From positions 1 to 51,613 of the forward strand of contig JAJDGF010000001.1 of NCBI GenBank assembly GCA_030265545.1: a stretch of DNA of 51,613 nucleotides. The letters run 5' to 3'. This DNA comes from Eubacteriales bacterium OttesenSCG-928-N13 (GTDB lineage: Bacteria > Bacillota > Clostridia > Christensenellales > Aristaeellaceae). Within the stretch, counting starts at the first letter, position 1. Each line of letters opens with the position of its first letter. The position numbers and the translations under genes are program-made. The notes beneath the pieces are model-generated. The model was not told the origin of the DNA. It worked only from the letters and a program-made list of their open reading frames with translations, and did no database searches. Below are positions 40,970-48,654 of the stretch, one piece after another.

Positions 40970-42337
40970 GGTGAGGATGTGCCGGCAAGAATCCGGCACA
41001 TCCGTTTTATCGACACATTCGAACTCTTGACCGAAGATCTCGATCGTCCGGTCGAGTGTGTAGTCTTCAAAGATATCCTCGCGCAGCGCCAGCAGCTTTT
41101 TCACCTGAGAATCCTCCTTGGGCACAAACTCCAGCACCAGGATGCCGTCCTTGTCCAGCAGACCGGCAAAGAAGCCGGAGAGCAGCGCCAGGGGAATCCC
41201 CGCCGTGATGTGCAGATGGTGGATAACCGCCAGGGCGATGATGAAGCTGCAGCGGCAGCGGCTCTTGAAGGACGGCCTCTCCTCGTTCCCGAAGCCGATG
41301 CCCGGGGACGGGTTCGCGAAATCGATCAGTATCGGCAGGATGTTGCCGTAGCCCTCGGCGCCCTTTAGCACGGTATAGTGGCGGTCTACAGCCAGCGGGT
41401 CGATATCGGACGCCAATACATAGCCGGAATGGGACGCAATGGCCTGTGTGTAGCGGCCGGTGTTGGCTCCAAGATCCATCGTCAGCCCGCCTCCGGCGTA
41501 TTTCCGCGCCAGCGCCTCCACAATGGTGTATTTTTCGTCCGCTGACTTCTCGGAATAATTGGTCTTGCTATAATAATCGCCCCATTCGGTGGTCACCTTG
41601 GGCAGGCTCAGCGCCTTGCCAGCCAGCAGCCTCTCCAGCGACTCCGCCAGGCCAATCAGGTACTCTCGGGTCACCTTTGCGCCCTTCACCTTTGCGGCGT
41701 ACTGGTTGCCGCTGTCTGAGTATTTATCTTGCAGGCGTGCATGGGTAAACAGGTGAAAGTTCAGCCCCGGGTTCCACTTTGCTTTTCGGGGCATCATTTT
41801 CGCTGCGACATCCAGCGGTATCCCGTCGATCCACAGTTGCGACAGGCTGCCGCAGCGCAGATCCACGTTCGCCATCAGCGCCAGCGGCGCCAGGAAATGG
41901 GTGCAGAACTGCTTGTAAGCCCCCCACAGAGTCCCCTCCTGCCATGTTTCGAAGGAGAGAAGGTCGATGAAAACCGGCCTTTTGCCCACGAACTGGATGT
42001 TGTAGGCGGAAGCGTCTTTCAAAATCAGGCCGCTTTTCAGGGCATCTTTTTGCAGCCGCAGGGTCAGCAGTGCGGCGTCCTTCAGCTGGTGGAAGCTCCA
42101 CTCGTAGGGATAGGAAATAAAAGGAAGACGTTCGACCTGTATGGTTTTCCATGCACCCAAAACCGGGGCGACTTCCTCAAAGGGCAGAACCAATCCCTCG
42201 TCTGCCATTTTTTTCAGAAAAGGCGCCGCTTTCTCCCAATGCGGCTGGTAGTGCGACGTGATCGTACGCAATATTTTTCCATCTTGCTCATACACATACC
42301 CGCTGGGGTCGCGAAAAGAGCCTGGCGCTGTCTGCAT
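40955..42337 (-). CDS. SAM-dependent methyltransferase with kinase-like N-terminal region
   Basis: A 460-residue protein. The C-terminal half is a class I methyltransferase with MDLGANTGRYTQAI (SAM loop) and LASDIDPLAVDRHY. The N-terminal half has KDASAYNIQFVGKRPVFIDL, which looks like the catalytic and metal loops (D..N, then ID) of a small-molecule kinase fold. This layout is known in NoeA-related proteins annotated only as methyltransferases. It is the first gene of the exopolysaccharide operon, behind a good promoter, and may methylate the polymer or a lipid-linked precursor. Confidence 0.78.
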   Translation of the reverse strand: MQTAPGSFRDPSGYVYEQDGKILRTITSHYQPHWEKAAPFLKKMADEGLVLPFEEVAPVLGAWKTIQVERLPFISYPYEWSFHQLKDAALLTLRLQKDALKSGLILKDASAYNIQFVGKRPVFIDLLSFETWQEGTLWGAYKQFCTHFLAPLALMANVDLRCGSLSQLWIDGIPLDVAAKMMPRKAKWNPGLNFHLFTHARLQDKYSDSGNQYAAKVKGAKVTREYLIGLAESLERLLAGKALSLPKVTTEWGDYYSKTNYSEKSADEKYTIVEALARKYAGGGLTMDLGANTGRYTQAIASHSGYVLASDIDPLAVDRHYTVLKGAEGYGNILPILIDFANPSPGIGFGNEERPSFKSRCRCSFIIALAVIHHLHITAGIPLALLSGFFAGLLDKDGILVLEFVPKEDSQVKKLLALREDIFEDYTLDRTIEIFGQEFECVDKTDVPDSCRHILTLKKR

Positions 42338-43562
42338 CGCTTGTCACTGCTCCCATTCCGACTTGTCGTCTGCTTTTATGTGATAACTCTCTACCAATGA
42401 AGAAGTATAACATAAGCCTATAAAATTTGCAAGCGAACGAATCGTTTTGGCGGCAGATGCGGTCGGTTTCCTCACAGGCGATGAGCGTAGAGCCGGAGCC
42501 GCCGAACGAGTCGAGCACTACGCCGTTGGGTGCGGAGCTGTTCTTGATCGGGTAGGCCAGCAGCGCGATGGGCTTCATGGTCGGGTGTTCCTTGTTGCGC
42601 TTGGGCTTATCGAAATTCCAGATGGTGGATTGCTTGCGGTCGGAATACCAACGATGCTTGCCATTCGGGAGCCAGCCAAACAGCACCGGTTCATGCTGCC
42701 AATGATACGGAGAGCGCCCCAGTACCAGAGAGTTCTTCGCCCAGATGCACACGCCGCTGATGTGAAATCCGGCTTCGCGGAACGCTCGACGAAAGTTCAA
42801 GCCTTCCGTATCCGCGTGAAAGATGTACGCACTGCCGCCCTCGGCCATATGCGCCGCCATGTTGCGAAACGCTGCCAGCAGGAAGTTAAAGAACGCACCG
42901 TCCGTCATGCTGTCGTTCTGGATGGATTTGCCGTCAGCGCTTTCATACGAGACATTGTACGGCGGATCGGTGACGACCAGATTGGCTTTCAGGCCGTCCA
43001 TTAGCAAGGCCATATCCGATTCGTTCGTTGCGTCGCCGCAGACCATCCGATGTCTGCCGAGTGTCCAAACATCACCGCTGCGAACAAAAGGTTTGATCTC
43101 ATCCGGGTCGATTTCGCACTCGTCATCCCTCACGCCCTTGTCGTGAACCTTGGAAAACAGGTCGTCGATCTCCGCCGCGTCAAAGCCGGTCGCACCGACG
43201 TCATAGCCGCTGGTTTGAAGGTCGGAGAGCAGGTCGGCCAGTGCCACCGGCTCCCATTCGCCGACAGCCTTGTTCAGCGCAATGTTGAGCGCCTTCTCGT
43301 CCTGCGGGTTTTCAATGTGAACGACCACGCAGTCGATTTCGGTCGCGCCTTCGTTGGTCAGCACCTTGTAGCGCTGATGCCCGCCGACGATGTTGCCCGT
43401 CACCTCATTCCAGATCACCGGATCGACGTACCCGAACTGACTCAGGCTCCGCTTGATCTTTTCATAGGCGGGATCGCCGGGTTTCAGGTCTTTTCTTGGG
43501 TTGTATTTCGCGGGTTTCAGCTTATCCACGCTGATCCGCTGAAGATTCATTTGGGTATTCAT
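42288..43562 (-). pseudogene. ParB-like / DNA methyltransferase fusion, 3' end lost
   Basis: A phage-type protein with an N-terminal ParB/sulfiredoxin-like domain (NIVGGHQRYKVL at about 57-68) and a DNA methyltransferase of the beta order: VVTDPPYNVSYE is the catalytic motif and DSFGGSGSTLIACE the SAM loop near the C terminus. True sequence ends at TDRICRQ (about 42441); the last 50 or so codons are read through the neighbouring promoter and gene start. About 25-35 native residues are missing, but both key motifs survive, so activity is possible. Such genes normally lie beside HNH and terminase genes in phages like the one at 1-11 kb. Confidence 0.82.
42404..42432 (-). promoter_or_regulatory. 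Promoter of the exopolysaccharide operon
   Basis: On the minus strand TTGCAA (42427-42432) and TATACT (42404-42409) are separated by 17 bases. The start codon of the first gene is 67 bases further on. The junction with a foreign methyltransferase gene lies about 10 bases upstream. Confidence 0.7.
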
Positions 43563-43618
43563 AGAAGCCTCCGCTCAAGTCGATAAGTAGGAAAATAAGC
43601 AAGATAATACGCAAGATG

Positions 43619-43647
43619 TTGATAAATTCACCTTGGTCGGGTATAAT
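43619..43647 (+). promoter_or_regulatory. Promoter of Fic gene 1
   Basis: TTGATA at 43619-43624, 17 bases, then a perfect TATAAT at 43642-43647. The start codon is 25 bases downstream, leaving a very short leader. Confidence 0.8.
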
Positions 43648-43671
43648 GAAAGCAGAAAGCGAGGGACAGAA

Positions 43672-44664
43672 ATGGCTTCATACCAACCACCGTACACCAT
43701 CAGCATCCGCACGCTGATGCTGGTCGCTCAGATTGCGGAAAAGATTGGACGGATCAGTCATTACCGTCTCCTTAAGTCAAAACCGCACCTGCGTCGCAAC
43801 AACCGCATTCGTTCGATCCATTCCTCATTGGCCATCGAGGCGAGTTCACTGACGCTTGACGAAGTGAGGGGCGTCATTGACGGAAAGCCAGTCATCGGCT
43901 CCCAGAAGGAAATTCAAGAAGTAAAAAATGCCTATCGGGCATATGACGCAATAGGCGTATTCGATCCATATTCCGTTGCAGATTTAAAACGGCTGCACGG
44001 CACCATGACGTATCTGACCGTTGCGGAATCAGGCGTTTTTCGCAGTGGAAACGAAGGTGTCTTTAAGGGCGACCAGTGTATTTTCATGGCTCCTCCACCG
44101 CAGTTGGTTCCAGCGCAGATGGATGAATTGTTTTCTTGGATGAACTCCGCCTCAAGCACGCTGCATCCACTGATCCTATCCTCCGTCTTTCATTATGAGT
44201 TCGTGTTTATCCATCCTTTTTCAGACGGGAATGGCCGTATGGCGCGGTTGTGGCAGACAGCGCTTCTATCGGAGTGGAACCCGATATTCCAGTATTTGCC
44301 GCTGGAGAGCCGCATTCATGCGTTTCAAAGCGAATACTATGATGCCATCGCCGCGTGCCACACGGCGGGAAGCTCCGACCTATTCATCGAGTTCATGCTC
44401 GAGAAAATCAGCCAGACGCTGGATTGGACGCTTGAACAAGCTTCCTCGGACGACGCATACCTATCCCCATATGTGCAAAAAATGCTCAATGTCATGGAGT
44501 ACGACGTACCATACACCGCCGCGCAGATCATGGCCGCACTCGGTTTGAAGTCAAAGGAAACCCTGCGCAAGAACTATATCAACCCTGCGCTGGAAAGTCA
44601 GCTCATCATCATGAGCCTTCCAGACAAACCGACGAGTCGCAATCAAACCTATATCCGCAAATGA
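43672..44664 (+). CDS. Fic family protein 1
   Basis: A 330-residue Fic protein with the canonical AMP-transferase motif HPFSDGNGRMAR at 181-192 and a target-binding flap upstream. An inhibitory-helix-like SSLAIEAS at 51-58 provides the regulatory glutamate inside the same chain, marking a class II Fic. The C terminus (about 280-330) looks like a winged helix (TAAQIMAALGLKSKETLRKN). Such proteins transfer AMP to a protein hydroxyl or remove it. GAGGGACAGAA precedes the ATG. It has its own promoter and terminator. The target is unknown. Confidence 0.92.
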   Translation: MASYQPPYTISIRTLMLVAQIAEKIGRISHYRLLKSKPHLRRNNRIRSIHSSLAIEASSLTLDEVRGVIDGKPVIGSQKEIQEVKNAYRAYDAIGVFDPYSVADLKRLHGTMTYLTVAESGVFRSGNEGVFKGDQCIFMAPPPQLVPAQMDELFSWMNSASSTLHPLILSSVFHYEFVFIHPFSDGNGRMARLWQTALLSEWNPIFQYLPLESRIHAFQSEYYDAIAACHTAGSSDLFIEFMLEKISQTLDWTLEQASSDDAYLSPYVQKMLNVMEYDVPYTAAQIMAALGLKSKETLRKNYINPALESQLIIMSLPDKPTSRNQTYIRK

Positions 44665-44680
44665 CCATCGTCCCATCTGG

Positions 44681-44715
44681 GCGTGCAGCATTGGCTGTGC
44701 GCTTTTTTCTTTTTG
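44681..44715 (+). terminator. Terminator of Fic gene 1
   Basis: GCGTGCAGC and GCTGTGCGC form an imperfect stem followed by TTTTTTCTTTTT. Confidence 0.65.
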
Positions 44716-44762
44716 GGGAAATCCTTTGGCATGTGTGTTTTCCCTCATTATGGCAATAATAA

Positions 44763-44813
44763 TAAGGGAGTTTTCCCTTACGACTTGACTATTCTCTTAT
44801 TTAGGGCTATAAT
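44763..44813 (+). promoter_or_regulatory. Promoter and palindromic operator of Fic gene 2
   Basis: TTGACT (44785-44790), 17 bases, then a perfect TATAAT (44808-44813). Just upstream is a perfect palindrome TAAGGGA-GTTT-TCCCTTA (44763-44780), and a TTAAGGGAA half-site follows the -10 element. The start codon is 28 bases beyond. Sites both before and after the promoter suggest tight control. Confidence 0.75.
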
Positions 44814-44841
44814 TTAAGGGAATCCGAGGGGAGGTAAGGCA

Positions 44842-45888
44842 ATGAGGAAGTTCAATTATTCTGCGATTAAGGAACAGAAGTGGGATTCCGATATCCTCGG
44901 TCTCATCGCAGCGATATATAAAGAAGTCGGCAAACAGGAACTATATCTGAAGCAGCGTCCGGAGGATCTGGAAAAGCTGGTTGATGTTGCCAAGGTTCAG
45001 AGTACCGAGGCATCCAATGCCATCGAGGGCATTGTCACAACCAGTACCCGCATCCGTCAGCTGGTCGAAGAAAAGACCACACCGAGGAACCGCGATGAAC
45101 AGGAGATAGCCGGTTATCGTGATGCACTGAGTATCATTCACGAGAACTTTGATGCGATACCCATCACGCAGAACTACATCCTGCAGCTTCATAAAGTGCT
45201 GTACAGCAATATGAACAATCCGATGGCTGGTCGTACGAAGAGCGTTCAAAACTACATCAGCGCAACCTTTCCGGATGGACATGTGAAAACGCTGTTTACT
45301 CCGCTGGCTCCCTTTGAGACTCCTGATGCACTTGATCGAATCTGCGAGGAATACAATCGAGTCATCGGCAACATGGAGGTTGAGCCGCTGATCGCCATTC
45401 CGGTATTCATCCATGACTTCCTGTGTATCCATCCCTTCAACGACGGAAACGGCAGAATGAGCCGTCTGCTTACAACGTTGCTGCTGTACCGAAACGGCTT
45501 CTATGTCGGCAAGTACATCTCACTTGAGGCGAAAATCGCAAGAAACAAGGATCTGTACTACGACGCTCTCAGTCAGGCGCAGATCGGCTGGTATGATGGA
45601 ACGGAAAATGCCGTTCCGTTCATCAAATATCTGCTTGGCACGATCCTCGCTGCCTACAGGGATTTTGAGGATCGCTTCGCCCTGGTCGAAAGAAAGCTGC
45701 CCGCCATTGAGATGGTCAGACAGGCATCAATGAATAAGCTCGGAAGATTCACCAAGCAGGACATCAGGGAGCTCTGTCCCACACTGAGTGTCAGCGCTAT
45801 CGAAGGTGCACTGCGCAAAATGGTCGAAGCCGGTGAGATCAAACGCGAAGGCAGCGGCAAGAATACCTGTTACTTCAGGCTGAAATAA
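44842..45888 (+). CDS. Fic family protein 2 with inhibitory motif and winged-helix tail
   Basis: A 348-residue class II Fic protein. The inhibitory motif ASNAIEGI is at about 57-64 and the active loop HPFNDGNGRMSR starts at His197, both canonical. The C terminus (about 290-348) is a winged-helix domain (FTKQDIRELCPTLSVSAIEG), so the protein may bind DNA, perhaps its own palindromic operator. GGGGAGG precedes the ATG. It shares overall layout but little sequence with Fic 1, so this is not a recent duplication. Two terminators follow. Confidence 0.93.
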   Translation: MRKFNYSAIKEQKWDSDILGLIAAIYKEVGKQELYLKQRPEDLEKLVDVAKVQSTEASNAIEGIVTTSTRIRQLVEEKTTPRNRDEQEIAGYRDALSIIHENFDAIPITQNYILQLHKVLYSNMNNPMAGRTKSVQNYISATFPDGHVKTLFTPLAPFETPDALDRICEEYNRVIGNMEVEPLIAIPVFIHDFLCIHPFNDGNGRMSRLLTTLLLYRNGFYVGKYISLEAKIARNKDLYYDALSQAQIGWYDGTENAVPFIKYLLGTILAAYRDFEDRFALVERKLPAIEMVRQASMNKLGRFTKQDIRELCPTLSVSAIEGALRKMVEAGEIKREGSGKNTCYFRLK

Positions 45889-45901
45889 CCCATAATCTCA
45901 G

Positions 45902-45963
45902 GCATCTGCTTAAAACGGGCAGATGCTTTTTATCAGGCGCACCGCTTCAAGGTGCGTTTTTTT
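45902..45963 (+). terminator. Two consecutive terminators after Fic gene 2
   Basis: First GCATCTGC/GCAGATGC (45902-45926) with TTTTTAT, then CGCACC/GGTGCG (45938-45956) with seven T. Together they isolate the Fic gene from the amidoligase locus. Confidence 0.85.
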
Positions 45964-45969
45964 GTTTTT

Positions 45970-46266
45970 GGGAACCGATACCCCCGTGCCGAATTTCGCG
46001 AAAATTCAAGCGGTAGGGAGGCGCGGTCTCCGGCGAGGGGGTCTGTAGAGATTCGATCCCCCCTCCGCCGGGGTCGGGGCCGGGGCCGCTTAGTAGAAGC
46101 TCGCCCGTCCACCCGCCGGGGCCGGGTGGGCCGTATCACAAACGACGCTGAAACCACGGTGTTTGTTATCTTGCCTTTTCGGGCCGCCCGAGTGATGAAT
46201 GGTCGTGCCGGGGCACACCCGGCGAGCCGCGGGCGGGAAAGGCCGCCGGGCGAAGGAGCGACCAAC
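45970..46266 (+). ncRNA. GC-rich, hairpin-dense leader of the amidoligase gene (candidate structured RNA)
   Basis: About 300 bases without a gene on a credible start contain several possible stems: GAATTT/AAATTC near 45991, GGCGAGGGGG with CCCCCCTCCGCC (46033-46069), CCACCCG with CGGGTGG (46109-46129), GTGCC/GGCAC near 46204 and CCCGGC with GCCGGG (46218-46249) ending beside the ribosome site GAAGGAG. A run GGGGTCGGGGCCGGGG lies between stems. I do not match it to a named RNA family. A frame is open through it, but its arginine- and glycine-rich content looks like chance. Confidence 0.35.
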
Positions 46267-47133
46267 GTGAAAAACCAAACCTTCGGCATCGAACTCGAGA
46301 TGACCGGCATCACCCGGGCACACGCCGCCCAGGTCATCGCCACCCACTTCGGCACCACCGTCGAGCACACCGGCGGAACCTACGACACCCGCATCGCCCG
46401 CGACCAGCAGGGCCGCGCTTGGAAGGTCGTTTCCGACTCCTCCATCGCCGACACCTGGGAGCGGCAAACCGAGGTGGTCAGCCCCATCTGCCACTGGGAA
46501 GACATCGAGACGATCCAGGAACTGGTCCGAAAGCTCCGGGCCGCCGGAGCCAAGGCACACCCCAGCTGCGGCATCCATGCCCACATTGGGCTCGGCGAAC
46601 ACACACCCAAGACGCTGCGGAACCTGGTCAACATCGTCAATGCCAAGGAGGACCTGCTGACGCTGGCCCTTCGGATTTCGCCCGAACGCCGCGACCGCTG
46701 GTGCCAGCCGGTCGACCCCGACTTCCTCGCCCGGCTCAACCGCGTAAAACCCAAGACCAGCGCCGAGTTCGCCCGGATTTGGTACAACGACCGCGACTGG
46801 GAGTACCACGCACACCAGCATTACGACCAAAGTCGCTACCGGCTGCTCAACCTACATTCGACCTTCCAAAAGGGCACGATCGAATTCCGAGCCTTCAACA
46901 GCACAATGCACGCCGGCGAGGTCAAGAGCTTCATCCAACTGAGCATGGCGATCTCCCACGCGGCCTTGACCGCGAGCAGCGCGAGCCCGACCCGACCGGT
47001 AACCGATAACGCGAAATACACCTTCCGGTGCTGGCTTTTACGGCTGGGCTTCATCGGCGACGAGTTCAAGACCGCCCGCGAACACCTGCTCAAGCACCTG
47101 CCCGGCAACGCCGCATGGAGACGGGCCTCCTGA
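46267..47133 (+). CDS. Amidoligase family protein (COOH-NH2 ligase)
   Basis: A 288-residue member of the amidoligase family related to glutamine synthetase-like ligases. FGIELEMTG near the N terminus has the metal-binding glutamates, TEVVSPI and HPSCGIHAHIGLG the other active-site strands, and TIEFRAFNSTMH the arginine-containing strand. It should join an acid to an amine through an acyl phosphate, with ATP. GGAG is eight bases before the GTG at 46267. The last 42 residues form a module with KY..R.WL.RLGF.G.EFK that recurs in another protein of this locus. A gamma-glutamylcyclotransferase lies downstream, as in the amidoligase systems described by comparative genomics. Confidence 0.88.
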   Translation: MKNQTFGIELEMTGITRAHAAQVIATHFGTTVEHTGGTYDTRIARDQQGRAWKVVSDSSIADTWERQTEVVSPICHWEDIETIQELVRKLRAAGAKAHPSCGIHAHIGLGEHTPKTLRNLVNIVNAKEDLLTLALRISPERRDRWCQPVDPDFLARLNRVKPKTSAEFARIWYNDRDWEYHAHQHYDQSRYRLLNLHSTFQKGTIEFRAFNSTMHAGEVKSFIQLSMAISHAALTASSASPTRPVTDNAKYTFRCWLLRLGFIGDEFKTAREHLLKHLPGNAAWRRAS

Positions 47134-47307
47134 ATCGGAGGCTCGAACACACCCGCCCGATGAGCGGGCTCTCGAATCAGACACACCCGCCCGATGAGAC
47201 TGGCTGGCGACCGGTCGAAACGCGGCCGCAGTGCACACTCGGCGCGTCGCGGGAAGCCACAGGCTGTGTCCAGCCGAGGCTCCTAAATCAAGCAAGGAGG
47301 CTCTACC

Positions 47308-47433
47308 ATGATCTACACATCGGGAACTGACCCTCGCACTCAACCTTCGACAAAGTTTACCCCAACCAAACCGGAAACCTCTTTCAAATCGACCTCAGGT
47401 TCACGATACTACCAAGGGAGGGAATCAACTTGA
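47308..47433 (+). CDS. Unrecognised 41-residue peptide gene coupled to the cyclotransferase
   Basis: AAGGAGG stands seven bases before an ATG, the best ribosome site of the locus. The frame encodes 41 residues rich in Thr, Ser, Pro and Lys (start MIYTSGTDPRTQPSTK, later TSFKSTSGSRYYQ), with no membrane segment. Its TGA overlaps the TTG start of the cyclotransferase (TTGA), so translation is coupled. The ribosome site can pair with GAGGCTCC upstream (seven of eight bases), which could hide it. Threonine, serine and lysine richness would suit a substrate for ligase modification, but that is speculation. Confidence 0.5.
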   Translation: MIYTSGTDPRTQPSTKFTPTKPETSFKSTSGSRYYQGREST

Positions 47434-47870
47434 AGTACATCGCATACGGCTCCAACATGATCGCGGAACAGATGGCGTTCCGCTGCCCGAATGCCAGGTT
47501 CATCGGCGTGGGTCTACTTCCTGGCCATCAGCTGGAGTTCTACCTGCATGCAACCGTCGAACGCTCCGAAAACAACGTACATGTACCCGTCGCAGTCTGG
47601 GAGATCAGCGCCGAGGACGAACACCAACTCGACCGCTACGAGGGCTACCCCAGCTACTACATCAAGGAAGAGCACACCGTGCGGATGTCCGACGGATCTG
47701 AAATCAAAGGCATGATCTACCGCATGAAGCACATCCGCAAAGCTCCGCCGACGCAGTCCTATTATAAAGGGATTGCCGACGCCTACAACGAACTTGGCCT
47801 GGGCTTTGAAATCGAGTTGGTCCTCGAGCCGGCGCTCATGCGGGCGCTGACGAGGGAGGACAAACCGTAG
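47430..47870 (+). CDS. Gamma-glutamylcyclotransferase (AIG2-like)
   Basis: A 146-residue gamma-glutamylcyclotransferase. YIAYGSNM at residues 3-10 is the substrate loop, VAVWEISAEDEHQLDRYEGY contains the conserved region with the catalytic glutamate, and YKGIADAYNELGL is near the C terminus. The enzyme releases an amine by cyclising a gamma-glutamyl group to 5-oxoproline, so it could undo what an amidoligase makes. It starts at TTG, with GGGAGGG seven bases upstream. Pairing with an amidoligase and a peptide gene points to a make-and-remove amide-modification system. Confidence 0.9.
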   Translation: MKYIAYGSNMIAEQMAFRCPNARFIGVGLLPGHQLEFYLHATVERSENNVHVPVAVWEISAEDEHQLDRYEGYPSYYIKEEHTVRMSDGSEIKGMIYRMKHIRKAPPTQSYYKGIADAYNELGLGFEIELVLEPALMRALTREDKP

Positions 47871-48129
47871 ACCGTTTCCAGCACCAAACAGCCGCTCTCA
47901 AATCGAGGGCGGCTTCGTCGTCATGGTGGAGCTCCTGAATCAAGCACCGGTCGGCGCACGTTGGCGCCACAGCACCCGCTGGGGCCGATGGTTGAGCAAT
48001 CCCACAAGCGCCCGGCTTCCGCGTGCGACAGCGGCAACGTGGCGGCGACGGTGGCAACAAGAAAGCAGCCCGCGATGGGCTGCTCTCGAATCAACGCATG
48101 GGTGTTGGGGATTCTGAATCAGCGCGGGC

Positions 48130-48654
48130 TTATTTCCCGATCAGGTCGTGGGCGACCTCCACGCCGTTCGTCGAAATCCGGAACCGGAGCAGGAGCCGAC
48201 CATCGCTCACATCGTAGGCTGCCTGATAGGGCTCGCGCCAAAGGTGTGTCAGACCCGCGCATCGTCGGTGCGCCTCGGATCGGTACGCTCCGAAATCATC
48301 TCGACCCGCGTCATCAAGCCAACGCTCGTACAGCTCAACCAGGAAGGGCAGCTGTTCTTCCCGGATCCGCTCCCAGGCTTCCGCGCCCGTGATATCTTTA
48401 AAATCCGGTTGCGGTCGCTCCGGCAAAAAGCACGCCCATTGGTCGAGCGGAAGCGGGTTCTGCATGAAGTCGAGCATCGCCTCCGCACCTCCGCATGAAT
48501 CACACACGAAGATATCGGCATGGCGGCTGAGCGCGTTGCGCAGCACGCTACGGTTCATGGAGTCCTTCCCGCAGCGAGGGCAGGGCATGTGTTCACCGGC
48601 CAGCTGGCGAGCTCGCAAATCAACCAGCGTCCGCATCATCTCATCACGCATCAC
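48130..48654 (-). CDS. Zinc-ribbon protein of unknown function
   Basis: A 174-residue protein. PCPRCGKDSM at about 24-33 and FVCDSCGGAEA at about 49-59 give a CxxC...CxxC zinc ribbon. The remainder is helical with conserved-looking acidic and aromatic residues (EQLPFLVELYERWLDDAG). No wider family was recognised. Its start overlaps the end of the 305-residue gene by four bases, so the two are one operon facing the amidoligase genes. A role in nucleic-acid or protein binding within this accessory module is only a guess. Confidence 0.65.
   Translation of the reverse strand: MMRDEMMRTLVDLRARQLAGEHMPCPRCGKDSMNRSVLRNALSRHADIFVCDSCGGAEAMLDFMQNPLPLDQWACFLPERPQPDFKDITGAEAWERIREEQLPFLVELYERWLDDAGRDDFGAYRSEAHRRCAGLTHLWREPYQAAYDVSDGRLLLRFRISTNGVEVAHDLIGK

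Larger units (their letters stand above)
47125..48125 (+). repeat. Recurrent non-coding motif CTCYYRAATCA
   Basis: Six related sites lie in the non-coding parts around the amidoligase genes, near 47128, 47170, 47280, 47931, 48082 and 48111. Several adjoin hairpins: GCCTCC-TGAATC-GGAGGC at 47125-47142, CCCGC...GCGGG before 47170 and AGCAGCCC/GGGCTGCT before 48082. Cores read CTCCTGAATC, CTCTCGAATCA, CTCCTAAATCAAGC, CTCCTGAATCAAGC, CTCTCGAATCA and TTCTGAATCAGC. No known element comes to mind. Confidence 0.5.

Noticed and set aside
5302-43562. The two methyltransferase pieces as halves of one split gene
   Set aside because: They overlap in the SAM-loop region and have different flanking motifs, so they come from different enzymes.
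46020-46080. tRNA or T-arm-like sequence (GATTCGATC)
   Set aside because: The stem around it extends far beyond a T-arm and no acceptor, D or anticodon arms can be drawn.
45952-46266. A 105-codon upstream extension of the amidoligase
   Set aside because: Arg/Gly-rich, begins inside a terminator, and the GTG at 46267 has its own ribosome site directly before FGIELEM.
47125-48125. CRISPR array from the recurring CTCYYRAATCA motif
   Set aside because: Copies are irregularly spaced (from about 30 to 650 bases), very short and differ in sequence; no cas genes.
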